A stretch of 56,377 bases of DNA from Thermaceae bacterium (GTDB lineage: Bacteria > Deinococcota > Deinococci > Deinococcales > Marinithermaceae). The DNA is taken from positions 1 through 56,377 of the forward strand of contig JAMOVS010000037.1 in the NCBI GenBank assembly GCA_027061845.1, read 5' to 3'. The translations under genes were made by a program, and so were the position numbers. The notes beneath the pieces were generated by a model. The model made no database searches. It had not been told where the DNA came from and saw only the letters and a list, made by a program, of their open reading frames with translations. Positions 44,587-53,465 of the stretch are shown here, piece after piece (position 1 is the first letter of the stretch; every line of letters begins with the position of its first letter).

Positions 44587-46410
44587 ATGCGACGTGGACT
44601 TTGGATGCTTTGGCTGTTGCTGCCGGCGTTGGCCCAGAGCCTGGTGGTGCCGCCGGGGGCCGAGCCCGGGGCGCCCGCCGAGGTGGTGGGCGAGGGGCTG
44701 CCGCCCGGCACCTACGCCCTGGAGATGGCGACCCCCGAGGGGGAGGAGAAGGTCTTCACCGTGGAGGCCCCGGACGGCCGCTTCCGGTTTACCTTCACCC
44801 CCGAGGAAGGGGGCGAGTACCGCTTTCGCCTGATGCTCGGGGAGAAACCCCTGGAGGCGGTGCTGGAAGTGGTCTTGCCGGCCCCGCACTTCAGCGAGAC
44901 CGGGCTCTGGTTGAGGCCCGGCCTCGAGGTCAAGCTGCCCGAGCCCGCCTCCTGGATGGGACCGGTGGTGGCGGGGGCCCAGGTCTACGTCGCCCGGCCG
45001 CTCTTGGTGCTGGAGATCCACCGCTTCACCGGGGCGATCACCCGCCACTACCCGCCCAACCGGGTGAAGGAGCTCCTCCCCGGTCCCGAGCTGGCCCTGG
45101 TCGACGGCCGCCGGCTGGGGCTCGAGGAGATTCGAACCCTGCCCTTCGAGGCGCCCTGGTCGGAGCTCGCTGCCCTGGCCAAGCTGGAGCGCTCGCTCGG
45201 CGACTACCGGGGCTACCGTCCCTACTGGAGCCTTTGGGCCGAACGCCGCAGCGACCCGGCGGCGCTTTCGGCCATGGGCAAGGACCTCTTTGCCCGGGGG
45301 CACCGGGTGGAGCTGGCCTGGGGCGAGGACCCGCCCTTTGGCTACCTGGTGGCGGCGGCCGAAAAGGCCCGGGGCGAGGGGATCGAGCAGAGCCTCGCCC
45401 TCACCCGCTTCCTTTTCGACCACCTGCCGCTCTTTCCCGGCAGCGCCGCCTTCTTCCAAGACGCCGCCGACTGGCTCTGGGCCCAGGGGCTGCGGGCGGA
45501 GGCCGCCCGCCTACGGACCGGAACCGGCTGGCTGGGGCACTACCGGCGCCTGGGGCTGGCCGGGCTGCTGGGTGGGCTCTTCCTCTTCTTCCTGGTGGCC
45601 TACCTGGCCCTCTTCTTGAAAGCGCTCTTCTCCGGCGGCCGCCCCTTTGGGGCGCGGCTTTTCTTCACCGAGCGGTTGCTGCTGCCGCTGCTCCTGCTGG
45701 GCGTCGCCGCCAGCGGCACCGGCTACCTCCTCGCCCGGCAGGTGGCGGGCGAGCTCGGAGAGAGCTTTTCCCGCGCCAGCCTACAGACGCTGGCGGCCCG
45801 GGAGGCGATCGCCGCCCTGCCGGAGGGTCCCGAGCGGGAGGCCCTTTTGTCCGGCAAGGGAGAACGGGTGCCCTCCGCCGCCCTGCGCCTGCGGGCCGGT
45901 CGGCCGGCGGCGGCGCTGGCCTGGGACCGGGACAGCGGCCCGGTGCTCGAGGCCCTGGCCCTGGGCGGCGACCCCTGGACCGCGGTCTACGCCGGCACCG
46001 GAGAGTCCCGCCCGCTCGGCCCCAGCGACCGCGAGCTCGAGCTGCTGCTCGCCGCCGCCCAGGCACGGGCCTTCGCGGCCCGGCCGCTGGCGACCCTGAA
46101 CCAGGCGGTAAAGAGCCCGCTCCTGCTGGGGCTCATGGCGGTGCTCGTCTTGCTTTTGTTCCTGCTTCACCTGCCCGCCCTCTTCCGGGGCTCGCCGGCC
46201 CGCCCCAACCTGCTGGTGCGGCTTTGGGAGCTTTTGGTCCCGGGGCTTTTGGGCTTCGGCGCCGGGGTCGGGTTGCTGCTGCTGGCGGCCGCCCTCTACG
46301 GCGCCTTCCGCCTCTACCAGGGCGGCGCCGACGGGGCCTTCTGGCTCGCCGCCGCCTACCTGCTCAACCTGATCTGGCTGGCCGCCGACTGGCGGGGGGC
46401 GAGGGCGTGA
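44587..46410 (+). CDS. Large membrane protein of unknown function (607 aa)
   Basis: Signal peptide MRRGLWMLWLLLPALAQS, extracytoplasmic N-terminal domain, several hydrophobic segments; coupled to the next gene by overlapping GTGA. Confidence 0.75.
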   Translation: MRRGLWMLWLLLPALAQSLVVPPGAEPGAPAEVVGEGLPPGTYALEMATPEGEEKVFTVEAPDGRFRFTFTPEEGGEYRFRLMLGEKPLEAVLEVVLPAPHFSETGLWLRPGLEVKLPEPASWMGPVVAGAQVYVARPLLVLEIHRFTGAITRHYPPNRVKELLPGPELALVDGRRLGLEEIRTLPFEAPWSELAALAKLERSLGDYRGYRPYWSLWAERRSDPAALSAMGKDLFARGHRVELAWGEDPPFGYLVAAAEKARGEGIEQSLALTRFLFDHLPLFPGSAAFFQDAADWLWAQGLRAEAARLRTGTGWLGHYRRLGLAGLLGGLFLFFLVAYLALFLKALFSGGRPFGARLFFTERLLLPLLLLGVAASGTGYLLARQVAGELGESFSRASLQTLAAREAIAALPEGPEREALLSGKGERVPSAALRLRAGRPAAALAWDRDSGPVLEALALGGDPWTAVYAGTGESRPLGPSDRELELLLAAAQARAFAARPLATLNQAVKSPLLLGLMAVLVLLLFLLHLPALFRGSPARPNLLVRLWELLVPGLLGFGAGVGLLLLAAALYGAFRLYQGGADGAFWLAAAYLLNLIWLAADWRGARA

Positions 46411-47261
46411 TCCTGCCGGCCCTGCCCACCCCCATGGACGCCGCCGGCCGTCCCGACTGGGGGGCCTACCAGGCGGTGATGGACCGCCTCGCCGGGCAGG
46501 TGGACGGGTTTTTGATCTACGGCTCCAACGGCGAGGCGCCCCTGCTCTTCCCGGAGGAGCGAAGGGAGGGGCTTTCCAAGCTCAAGCCGCCCCAGCCCTT
46601 CCTGGTCGGGGTGGGCGACGAGAGCACTCCCCAGGCGCTTTTTCACCAGCAGGCAGCCCGGGAGGCGGGGGCCTTCGCCGGGCTCGCCTACCTGCCGCGG
46701 TTTTTCTTTGCGGCGCTCGACGAGGCGGCGGCGCTTCGCTACTTCGAGGCCCTCGCCCGGGTGCACCCGGTCTTCGTCTACCACGTGCCCGGCCTCACCC
46801 GCACCGAGCTCCCGCTCCCCTGGGTCCGGCGGATCGCCGAGATCCCCGGGGTGGTCGGGATCAAGGACTCGAGCGGCGAGGTCGCCCGGCTCGCCTACTA
46901 CCAGGCGGAGCGCCTGCCCCTGCGGGTGTTCACCGGCAGCGCCACGGTCTTCCTGGCGAGCCTGCTCCACGGCGCCGAGGGCGGGATCCTGGCGGCGGCC
47001 AACCTGGTGCCCGCCCTGATTCAAAAAATCCACGCCGCCTACCGCGCCGGCCGCCTGGACGAGGCGGTGGCGCTGCAAAACCGGCTCGATCCCCTGGCCC
47101 GGGCGCTGGGGGCGGGCGGGGTGGTGCTTTTGAAGCAGGCGATGCGCCACCTCGGCTTTCCGGTGGGCTTCCCGCGGCCGCCCCTGCCCCAGGAAAGCCC
47201 GCTCTGGGCGGAGTTTGGTCCGCTGCTCGAGGCCTTCCGGGAAGAGGGCCTGACGGCATGA
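46407..47261 (+). CDS. Dihydrodipicolinate synthase/N-acetylneuraminate lyase family protein
   Basis: VILPALPTPMDAAGRPDW...GFLIYGSNGEAPLLFPEER...VFVYHVPGLT...VVGIKDSSGE (Schiff-base Lys). Confidence 0.92.
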   Translation: MILPALPTPMDAAGRPDWGAYQAVMDRLAGQVDGFLIYGSNGEAPLLFPEERREGLSKLKPPQPFLVGVGDESTPQALFHQQAAREAGAFAGLAYLPRFFFAALDEAAALRYFEALARVHPVFVYHVPGLTRTELPLPWVRRIAEIPGVVGIKDSSGEVARLAYYQAERLPLRVFTGSATVFLASLLHGAEGGILAAANLVPALIQKIHAAYRAGRLDEAVALQNRLDPLARALGAGGVVLLKQAMRHLGFPVGFPRPPLPQESPLWAEFGPLLEAFREEGLTA

Positions 47262-47287
47262 GGGAAAATGGGGCGAAGGAGGTAAGT

Positions 47288-48109
47288 ATGCGCGGACGTT
47301 GGTTCCTCGGATTGCTCCTGCTCTTGGGGCTTTTCGCCTGTGCCCCCCGGCAGGGCCAGCTGGCGGCGCCCAAGGCGCGCCTTCTAGGGAGCGAGCTGCT
47401 GGCGGTGGACCCCTTCCAGGACCGGCTCTCCCTGCGGCTCCAGCTCGAGCTCTCGAACCCCAACCCCTTCGACCTCCCCCTCTTGGAGAGCGAGCTCACC
47501 GCCCGCCTGGGCGACTGGAGCACCCGGGCGATGCTGCCCTCGCTCACCCTGCCCAAGAACGGGCGGACCCAGGTCTCGCTGCTGCTCGAGGGCAGCCTCT
47601 ACGGGGCCGCCAAGACCGTCGCCGACCTGCTCTCGGGCCAGGAGCTGCCGCTCAGCCTGACCGGCAAGCTCTGGGTGGAGGCCTTGGGGCAGCGGATGGC
47701 GCTCGGGCCCTACACCCTGCTGCAGGACCGGGTCCGCTTCGACCTCGCGCTGACGCCGCCGGAGATCCACCCGCTCAAGACCGAGGTCAAGCTCGGCTTC
47801 GGGACGCTCACCTTCCAAGTGCGTTTCCTGGCCAAGAACCGGCTGCCGGTGGGTTACCGGCTCGAGGGCGCCCTGCTCGCCGAGGTCGGCGGCTTCCCGC
47901 TGGGCGAGGCGCCGCTTTCGCTGAACCTGCCGCCCCTGGGCGAGGAGGAGGGGAGCCTGGGCCTGACCGTCTCCCTGGTCTCGCTGCCGGGCATCGTGCA
48001 GGCGGTGAAGAACGGCACCGACTACCAGCTCGCGGGCACGCTCCGGGCGGTGATCCCGGGAATCTGGGACCGCCCGCTCCAGATCCGCCTGGCGGGCCAC
48101 CTGCCCTAG
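47288..48109 (+). CDS. LEA/WHy-domain-like lipoprotein
   Basis: MRGRWFLGLLLLLGLFACAPRQ lipobox; LQLELSNPNPFDLPLLESELTARLG; RBS AAGGAGGT. Confidence 0.75.
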   Translation: MRGRWFLGLLLLLGLFACAPRQGQLAAPKARLLGSELLAVDPFQDRLSLRLQLELSNPNPFDLPLLESELTARLGDWSTRAMLPSLTLPKNGRTQVSLLLEGSLYGAAKTVADLLSGQELPLSLTGKLWVEALGQRMALGPYTLLQDRVRFDLALTPPEIHPLKTEVKLGFGTLTFQVRFLAKNRLPVGYRLEGALLAEVGGFPLGEAPLSLNLPPLGEEEGSLGLTVSLVSLPGIVQAVKNGTDYQLAGTLRAVIPGIWDRPLQIRLAGHLP

Positions 48110-48116
48110 CCGCTCC

Positions 48117-48722
48117 GTGTCCCGCTTCGACCGGTTGGGAAGGCTGTTCGAGCGCCACGGCCACCGGGTCTACCCCGGCTGGGCGCGGGCCTCGCTCTTG
48201 ACGTTCGCCGGCCGGCTTCCGCCCCGCGCCCGGGTCCTCGACCTGGGTGGGGGCACCGGCCTGCTCGCCGGCTGGATGCGCGCGGTCCGGCCCGACCTCG
48301 AGCTCGTCGTGGCCGACGCCTCCCGGGGGATGCTGGCCCGGGTGCCCGAGGGTATCCAGGCGGTTTACGCCCGGGCCGAGGCGCTGCCCTTCCCGGACGC
48401 CGCCTTCGACGCGGCGGTCCTGGGGGAGGCGCTGCACCACTTCGCCGACCCCGAGGCGGCCCTTTCCCAGCTGGCCCGGGTGCTCGCCCCCGGCGGGCGG
48501 CTCTGGCTCTATGACTTCGACCCCCGTCCCCTGGGCGGGCGCTTGCTCCGGGTCTTGGAACGCCTTTGGGGGGAGCCGGGGGCCTTCTACCCGCCCGAGG
48601 CACTGGTTCAAAGCCTCGCCGAGCGGGGGATCGAGGCCCGCGCCGAGCCCCGCGGGTTTCGCTACGTCTTGTTGGGCGAGCGCAAGGAGAACGCCTCCGG
48701 GAGCAGCTCCCCGAGCCGGTAG
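48117..48722 (+). CDS. Class I SAM-dependent methyltransferase
   Basis: ARVLDLGGGTGLLAGWM...[46 protein letters not shown]. Confidence 0.92.
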   Translation: MSRFDRLGRLFERHGHRVYPGWARASLLTFAGRLPPRARVLDLGGGTGLLAGWMRAVRPDLELVVADASRGMLARVPEGIQAVYARAEALPFPDAAFDAAVLGEALHHFADPEAALSQLARVLAPGGRLWLYDFDPRPLGGRLLRVLERLWGEPGAFYPPEALVQSLAERGIEARAEPRGFRYVLLGERKENASGSSSPSR

Positions 48723-49057
48723 CGGCGTTCCTCCCCCCGGTCGTTGACGCAGACCACCAGCGCCTCGGGCCCGGCGAACTCGGCCAGCACCTGACGGCAG
48801 GCGCCGCAGGGGGCGGCCGGCGGCGAGGAGGTACTGGCCACCACCACCGCCTCGATCTCGCGCTCGCCGGCGGTGACCATCGCCCCCACCGCGATCTGCT
48901 CGGCGCAGCGGGAGAGGGGGTAGGCGCTGTTTTCCACGTTGGCACCGGTAAAGACCTTGCCCGAGCGGGTCTGGATGGCGGCCCCCACGGGGAAGCGGGA
49001 GTAGGGGGCGTAGGCGTTCTTCTGCGCTTTCTTGGCGGCCTCAATCAGCTTCTTCAT
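48662..49057 (-). CDS. cdd: Cytidine deaminase
   Basis: AYAPYSRFPVGAAIQTRSGKVFTGANVENSAYPLSRCAEQIA...PCGACRQVLAEF zinc motifs. Confidence 0.97.
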   Translation of the reverse strand: MKKLIEAAKKAQKNAYAPYSRFPVGAAIQTRSGKVFTGANVENSAYPLSRCAEQIAVGAMVTAGEREIEAVVVASTSSPPAAPCGACRQVLAEFAGPEALVVCVNDRGEERRYRLGELLPEAFSLRSPNKT

Positions 49058-50414
49058 GGACGTCTTCCTCCCGCGGCTTGGGCTCGGCCCGCACCAGCGT
49101 CACCTTGCGCTCGTCGGCCTCGGCGATCAGAAAGCGCCAGTCGCCGTGCTCGGTGACCTCGCCCTCCTTGGGGATGTAACCGAAGCGATCGTAGAGAAAG
49201 CCCGAGAGGGTCTCGTACTCGCCGTCCGGGAACTCGGTCTTGAGGGCGTCGGCGACGTCGTCCAGAGGGGTCTGGGCGTCGATCAGAAAGGCGCCGTCGG
49301 CGAGCTTCTTGATGTCCTGCTCCAGCTCGTCGGTCTCGTCGTAGATCTCGCCGATGATCTCCTCGATCACGTCCTCCAGGGTGACCAGCCCGGCGGTGCC
49401 GCCGAACTCGTCGACCACGATCGCCATGTGCATCTTGCGGCGCCTGAGCTCGCGGAGGAGGTTCCAGACCGGCATGCTCTCGGGGACGAAGTAGGCGTCG
49501 TGGGCGATCGCCCGCACCCGCACCTCCTCCAGGCGGCCGTCGTCGACGTAGTCGAGCAGGTCCTTGATCAGGGCGATGCCGATGATGTGGTCGATGTTCT
49601 CCTCGTAGATGGGGTAGCGGGAGAAGCGGTATTCCCGCACCAGGTCGAGAAACTCCCGCAGCGAGGCGTCGGCCTGCACCGCCACGATCTCCACCCGGGG
49701 GACCATGATCTCCTTGACCTGGGTCTCGCCCAGCTCGAGGACCCCCTGGATCATGTCCTCCTCGGCTTCCTCGATCGCCCCCGAGCGCTCGGCGCCGGCC
49801 AGGATCAGCCGCAGCTCGTCCTCGGTCACCAGCGGCTCGTGCCGCGGCTCGAGCCCCAGGGCCCGCAGGATCAGGGTCGAGGCCCAGGTGAAGAAGCGGC
49901 CGATGGGGTAAAGCAGGATCGAGAGCCAGTAGATCGGCCGGATGACGATCCGGGCGATGCGGTCGGCGTGGTGCACCGCCAGCGACTTGGGGGTGATCTC
50001 GCCGAAGAAGAGCACCAGGAAGGTCATCGCCCCGGTGGCGATCCCCACCCCGGCGTCGCCGAAGGCCTTGGTGGCCAGGTCGGTGACCAAAGCGGTGGCG
50101 GCGATGTTGACCAGGTTGTTGCCCACCAGGATGGTGGTCAGGAAGCGGGTGATGTCGCGCTCGAGCAGGCTGAAGGGGCCGCTGCCCCCCTCCTCCTCGG
50201 CGAGCTCCTTGACCTTCCAGGGCCAGAGGGTGGTGATCGCGGTCTCCGAGGCCGAGAAGAAGGCCGATAGGGCGAAGAGCGCGATCAGCAGCAGGATCTC
50301 CCAGGGGCTGACCGAGGCCCCCGGGCCGGCCGCCAGGGCCGGGGCGAGGACCGGGCTCAGGGCCAGGATCCAGCGGATTTTCCTAGAACTCGGAGGGTGT
50401 TCGTGTTCGCCCAT
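49041..50414 (-). CDS. CNNM/hemolysin-type transporter (DUF21, CBS pair, CorC_HlyC)
   Basis: FALSAFFSASETAITTL...VKEIMVPRVEIVAVQADASLREFLDLV...DEFGGTAGLVTLEDVIEEIIGEI. Confidence 0.95.
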   Translation of the reverse strand: MGEHEHPPSSRKIRWILALSPVLAPALAAGPGASVSPWEILLLIALFALSAFFSASETAITTLWPWKVKELAEEEGGSGPFSLLERDITRFLTTILVGNNLVNIAATALVTDLATKAFGDAGVGIATGAMTFLVLFFGEITPKSLAVHHADRIARIVIRPIYWLSILLYPIGRFFTWASTLILRALGLEPRHEPLVTEDELRLILAGAERSGAIEEAEEDMIQGVLELGETQVKEIMVPRVEIVAVQADASLREFLDLVREYRFSRYPIYEENIDHIIGIALIKDLLDYVDDGRLEEVRVRAIAHDAYFVPESMPVWNLLRELRRRKMHMAIVVDEFGGTAGLVTLEDVIEEIIGEIYDETDELEQDIKKLADGAFLIDAQTPLDDVADALKTEFPDGEYETLSGFLYDRFGYIPKEGEVTEHGDWRFLIAEADERKVTLVRAEPKPREEDVHEEAD

Positions 50415-50418
50415 CGTG

Positions 50419-50820
50419 TCACCTCACCAGGCGTTCCCAAAGGGGCGGAAGGAAGAGGAAAAGCCCCAGCAAAAGCGCCGCCAGGCTGGCCAGCAGCACG
50501 GCGGCGGCGGCGGCGTCCTTGGCGGTCTTGGCGAGCGGGTGGAGCTCCGGGCTGGCCAGGTCCACCAGCGCCTCGACCGCGGTGTTCACGAGCTCGAGCC
50601 CCAGCACCAGCCCGATTGCGAGCAGCACCGGCACCGGGCTCACCCCCAGCCACAGGGCGAGCAGCAGGGCGGCGAGGCCGATCAGGGCCTCCAGCCGGAA
50701 GTTGGGCTCGGTCTTCCAGGCCTGGGCCAGGCCGGCGTAGGCGTGGCGGAAGGCGTCGAGGAGCCGCGAAAGCCTCAAAGTTCTCGAATCCGCCTTTGCA
50801 CCTTGCGAAAGCCTTGCCAT
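50419..50820 (-). CDS. dgkA: Diacylglycerol/undecaprenol kinase family
   Basis: DAFRHAYAGLAQAWKTEPNFRLEALIG...LVLGLELVNTAVEALVDL...AKDAAAAAVLL; true start may be the TTG near 50778 that abuts the ybeY stop. Confidence 0.93.
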   Translation of the reverse strand: MARLSQGAKADSRTLRLSRLLDAFRHAYAGLAQAWKTEPNFRLEALIGLAALLLALWLGVSPVPVLLAIGLVLGLELVNTAVEALVDLASPELHPLAKTAKDAAAAAVLLASLAALLLGLFLFLPPLWERLVR

Positions 50821-51194
50821 TCGTCCTCCGTGGTGTGGTCGTGGCCCAAGAGGTGCCAGAGCCCGTGGGCGGCCAGCGTCCAGACCTCGGGCCAGAGCCC
50901 GTGCCCGGCCGCCTCGCCCTGGCGCCGGGCGGTGTCCAGGCTGATCACGATGTCGCCGAGGTGGGGGGGCACGAAGGGGTCGCCGGGCTCGAAGGTGGGG
51001 AAGCTGAGCACGTCGGTGGCGGCGTCCTCCCCCCAGTGCTCGCGCTTCAAGGCGCGGATGCGGGGGTCGTCGGTGAGGATCACGGTCACCGCCCGGTCGC
51101 CCACCCCGAGCTCCTGCATCAGCCGCTCGAGCTTGGCCTCGAGCTCGTAGACCCGTTCGGGGTCCACCGGCACCTCGGCCACCAGGTCAACCAC
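50775..51194 (-). CDS. ybeY: Endoribonuclease YbeY
   Basis: ATDVLSFPTFEP...LGDIVISLDTA...AAHGLWHLLGHDH zinc motif. Confidence 0.97.
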   Translation of the reverse strand: MVDLVAEVPVDPERVYELEAKLERLMQELGVGDRAVTVILTDDPRIRALKREHWGEDAATDVLSFPTFEPGDPFVPPHLGDIVISLDTARRQGEAAGHGLWPEVWTLAAHGLWHLLGHDHTTEDEWQGFRKVQRRIREL

Positions 51195-52182
51195 TTCGGC
51201 GTTCCGCCTCCTCGTAGGCGCGCACGATCCGGGCCACCAGGGGATGCCGGACGACGTCCGCCTCGCTGAAGTAGACGAAGGCGATGCCCTCGATCCCCTT
51301 GAGGATCTTCTCGGCCTCGACCAGCCCCGAGCGGGCCGCCTTGGGCAGGTCGATCTGGGTGACGTCGCCGGTGATCACCACCTTGGAGTTGAAGCCCATC
51401 CGGGTCAGGAACATCTTCATCTGCTCCGGGGTGGTGTTTTGCGCCTCGTCCAGGATGATGAAGGCGTCGTTCAGGGTGCGGCCCCGCATGAAGGCCAGCG
51501 GCGCCACCTCGATCACCCCCGACTGCAGGTAGTTGTCGAAGCGGTCGGGGTCGATCATGTCGAAGAGGGCGTCGTAGAGCGGCCTCAGGTAGGGATCCAC
51601 CTTGGCCTGCAGGTCGCCGGGCAAAAACCCAAGCCGCTCGCCGGCCTCGACCGCCGGCCGGGTGAGGATGATGCGCTTGATGTGGTGGGCCTTGAGGGCG
51701 GCGACCGCGGTGGCCACCGCCAGGTAGGTCTTGCCGGTGCCGGCGGGGCCGATCCCGAAGGTGATGTCGTTCTCGGCGATGGCCTCGACGTAGCGCCGCT
51801 GCCCCGGGGTCTTGGGGCGGAGCTTGCGGGGCAGGACCAGCCCGCCGGGCCGGGGCTCGGTCTCCCGCACCAGGCTCTTGCCCGCGAGCGCGAGCTCGAC
51901 CGCCTGCTCGATCGTGGGTTCGTCGAGCTCGGCGCCCTGGCGGACGAGGGCGAGCAGGTCCTTGATCACCTGTTCCGCCAGGGTGACCTCCTCCAGGTCC
52001 CCCTGAATCTTGACGGTGTTGCCCCGGGCGACGATCTTGGCGCCGAGCCGCTCCCGGAGCGCCTTGAGCCAGACGTCCCCGCGGCCGAGCAGGGCCATCG
52101 CTTCCTCGGGGCCTTTGATCTCGACTACCGCTTCGGCGGCCACCGGCGCTTGGCCCTCGGCTCGGAGAGAATCTCGTGCCAT
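51187..52182 (-). CDS. phoH: PhoH family ATPase
   Basis: GIGPAGTGKTYLAVATAVAALK...AFIILDEAQNTTPEQMKMFLTRMGFNSKVVITGDVTQIDL. Confidence 0.97.
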   Translation of the reverse strand: MARDSLRAEGQAPVAAEAVVEIKGPEEAMALLGRGDVWLKALRERLGAKIVARGNTVKIQGDLEEVTLAEQVIKDLLALVRQGAELDEPTIEQAVELALAGKSLVRETEPRPGGLVLPRKLRPKTPGQRRYVEAIAENDITFGIGPAGTGKTYLAVATAVAALKAHHIKRIILTRPAVEAGERLGFLPGDLQAKVDPYLRPLYDALFDMIDPDRFDNYLQSGVIEVAPLAFMRGRTLNDAFIILDEAQNTTPEQMKMFLTRMGFNSKVVITGDVTQIDLPKAARSGLVEAEKILKGIEGIAFVYFSEADVVRHPLVARIVRAYEEAERRSG

Positions 52183-52487
52183 ACGATCCCTTTCACGATA
52201 GCATTCCGGGTCAGGCGGAGCCCGAGCTTCTTGGGCCGGCGGGCGGGCGGGGGCTCCTCGGCCGCCGGGGGTGCCGGCTCGCTAGGGGCGGGCGCCACCG
52301 CCACCGGCCGCACCGGGACGGGCTCGGGCTTCCGTTTCTCCCGAGGGGGGACCTCCTCCTCGGGGGGCTCGGGGAAGGCCTCCTCGAGGATCTCCGGGAC
52401 CCGTTCCTTCTGGAAGAGCCCCTTCAGCACCGGGCCGACGATGAAGAAGAGGACGAAGAGCAGACCCAACAGGTCGTCGAGCTTCAA
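52125..52487 (-). CDS. Small membrane-anchored Pro/Glu-rich protein of unknown function (120 aa)
   Basis: MKLDDLLGLLFVLFFIVGPVLKGLF TM segment, Pro/Glu/Ala linker, basic C-terminus; overlaps phoH start. Confidence 0.7.
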   Translation of the reverse strand: MKLDDLLGLLFVLFFIVGPVLKGLFQKERVPEILEEAFPEPPEEEVPPREKRKPEPVPVRPVAVAPAPSEPAPPAAEEPPPARRPKKLGLRLTRNAIVKGIVWHEILSEPRAKRRWPPKR

Positions 52488-52490
52488 GGG

Positions 52491-53465
52491 CTACTCCTCC
52501 TCGCCCTCTTTGGCCGCCCGGCTGATCGACTCCCGCATGTCGGTGTCGGCCTCGATGTTCTTGAGCTGGTAGTAGTCCATCACCCCGAGCCGGCCCTTCT
52601 TGAGCGCCTCGGCCAGCGCCAGCGGCACCTGGGCCTGGGACTCGACCAGTTTGGCCCGCATCTCCTCCACCTTGGCCCGCATCTCCTGCTCCGCCGCCAC
52701 CGCCATCGCCCGGCGCTTTTCCGCCTGGGCCTGGGCGATCTTCTTGTCCGCCTCGGCCTGGTCGATCTGCAGCTGGGCGCCGATGTTCTTGCCCACGTCG
52801 ACGTCGGCGATGTCCACCGAGAGGATCTCGAAGGCGGTGCCGGCGTCCAGGCCCTTCTCCAGCACCACCTTGCTGATGCGGTCGGGGTTTTCCAGCACGT
52901 CCTTGTGGCTTTCCGCCGAGCCGATGGTGGTGACGATGCCCTCGCCCACCCGGGCGATGATCGTCTCCTCGCCGGCGCCGCCCACCAGCCGGTCGATGTT
53001 GGCCCGCACCGTGATGCGGGCGACCGCGATCAGCTGGATGCCGTCCTTGGCCACGGCGGCGATCCGGGGGGTCTCGATGACCTTGGGGTTGACCGAGACC
53101 TGGACGGCCTCGAGCACGTCCCGGCCGGCCAGGTCGATGGCCGCTGCCCGGTCGAAGGTGAGGTCGATGCCCGCCTTCTGGGCGGCGATCAGGGCGTCCA
53201 CCACCCGGTCGACGTTGCCGCCGGCGAGGTAGTGGGCCTCGAGCTTCTCCAGCGGTACCTCGATCCCGGCCTTGGTGGCCTTGATCAAGGGGTAGATGAT
53301 CTTGGCCGGGGGGACCCGCCGGAGCCGCATGGCGATCAGGGTGATCAGCGGTACCCGGACGCCGGCCGCCCAGGCCGAGATCCAAAGCCCCACCGGCACG
53401 ATGCTGAAGAGCACGAAGAGCGCGATCAGTACCAGACCCGCGATGAGCACTAGGGTGAGATCCAT
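52491..53465 (-). CDS. floA: Flotillin-like protein FloA
   Basis: [44 protein letters not shown]...[54 protein letters not shown]. Confidence 0.96.
   Translation of the reverse strand: MDLTLVLIAGLVLIALFVLFSIVPVGLWISAWAAGVRVPLITLIAMRLRRVPPAKIIYPLIKATKAGIEVPLEKLEAHYLAGGNVDRVVDALIAAQKAGIDLTFDRAAAIDLAGRDVLEAVQVSVNPKVIETPRIAAVAKDGIQLIAVARITVRANIDRLVGGAGEETIIARVGEGIVTTIGSAESHKDVLENPDRISKVVLEKGLDAGTAFEILSVDIADVDVGKNIGAQLQIDQAEADKKIAQAQAEKRRAMAVAAEQEMRAKVEEMRAKLVESQAQVPLALAEALKKGRLGVMDYYQLKNIEADTDMRESISRAAKEGEEE

Noticed and set aside
44601-46406. 5' extension of the DapA-family ORF
   Set aside because: Alternate frame of the membrane protein; GTG 46407 with GTGA coupling fits the family start
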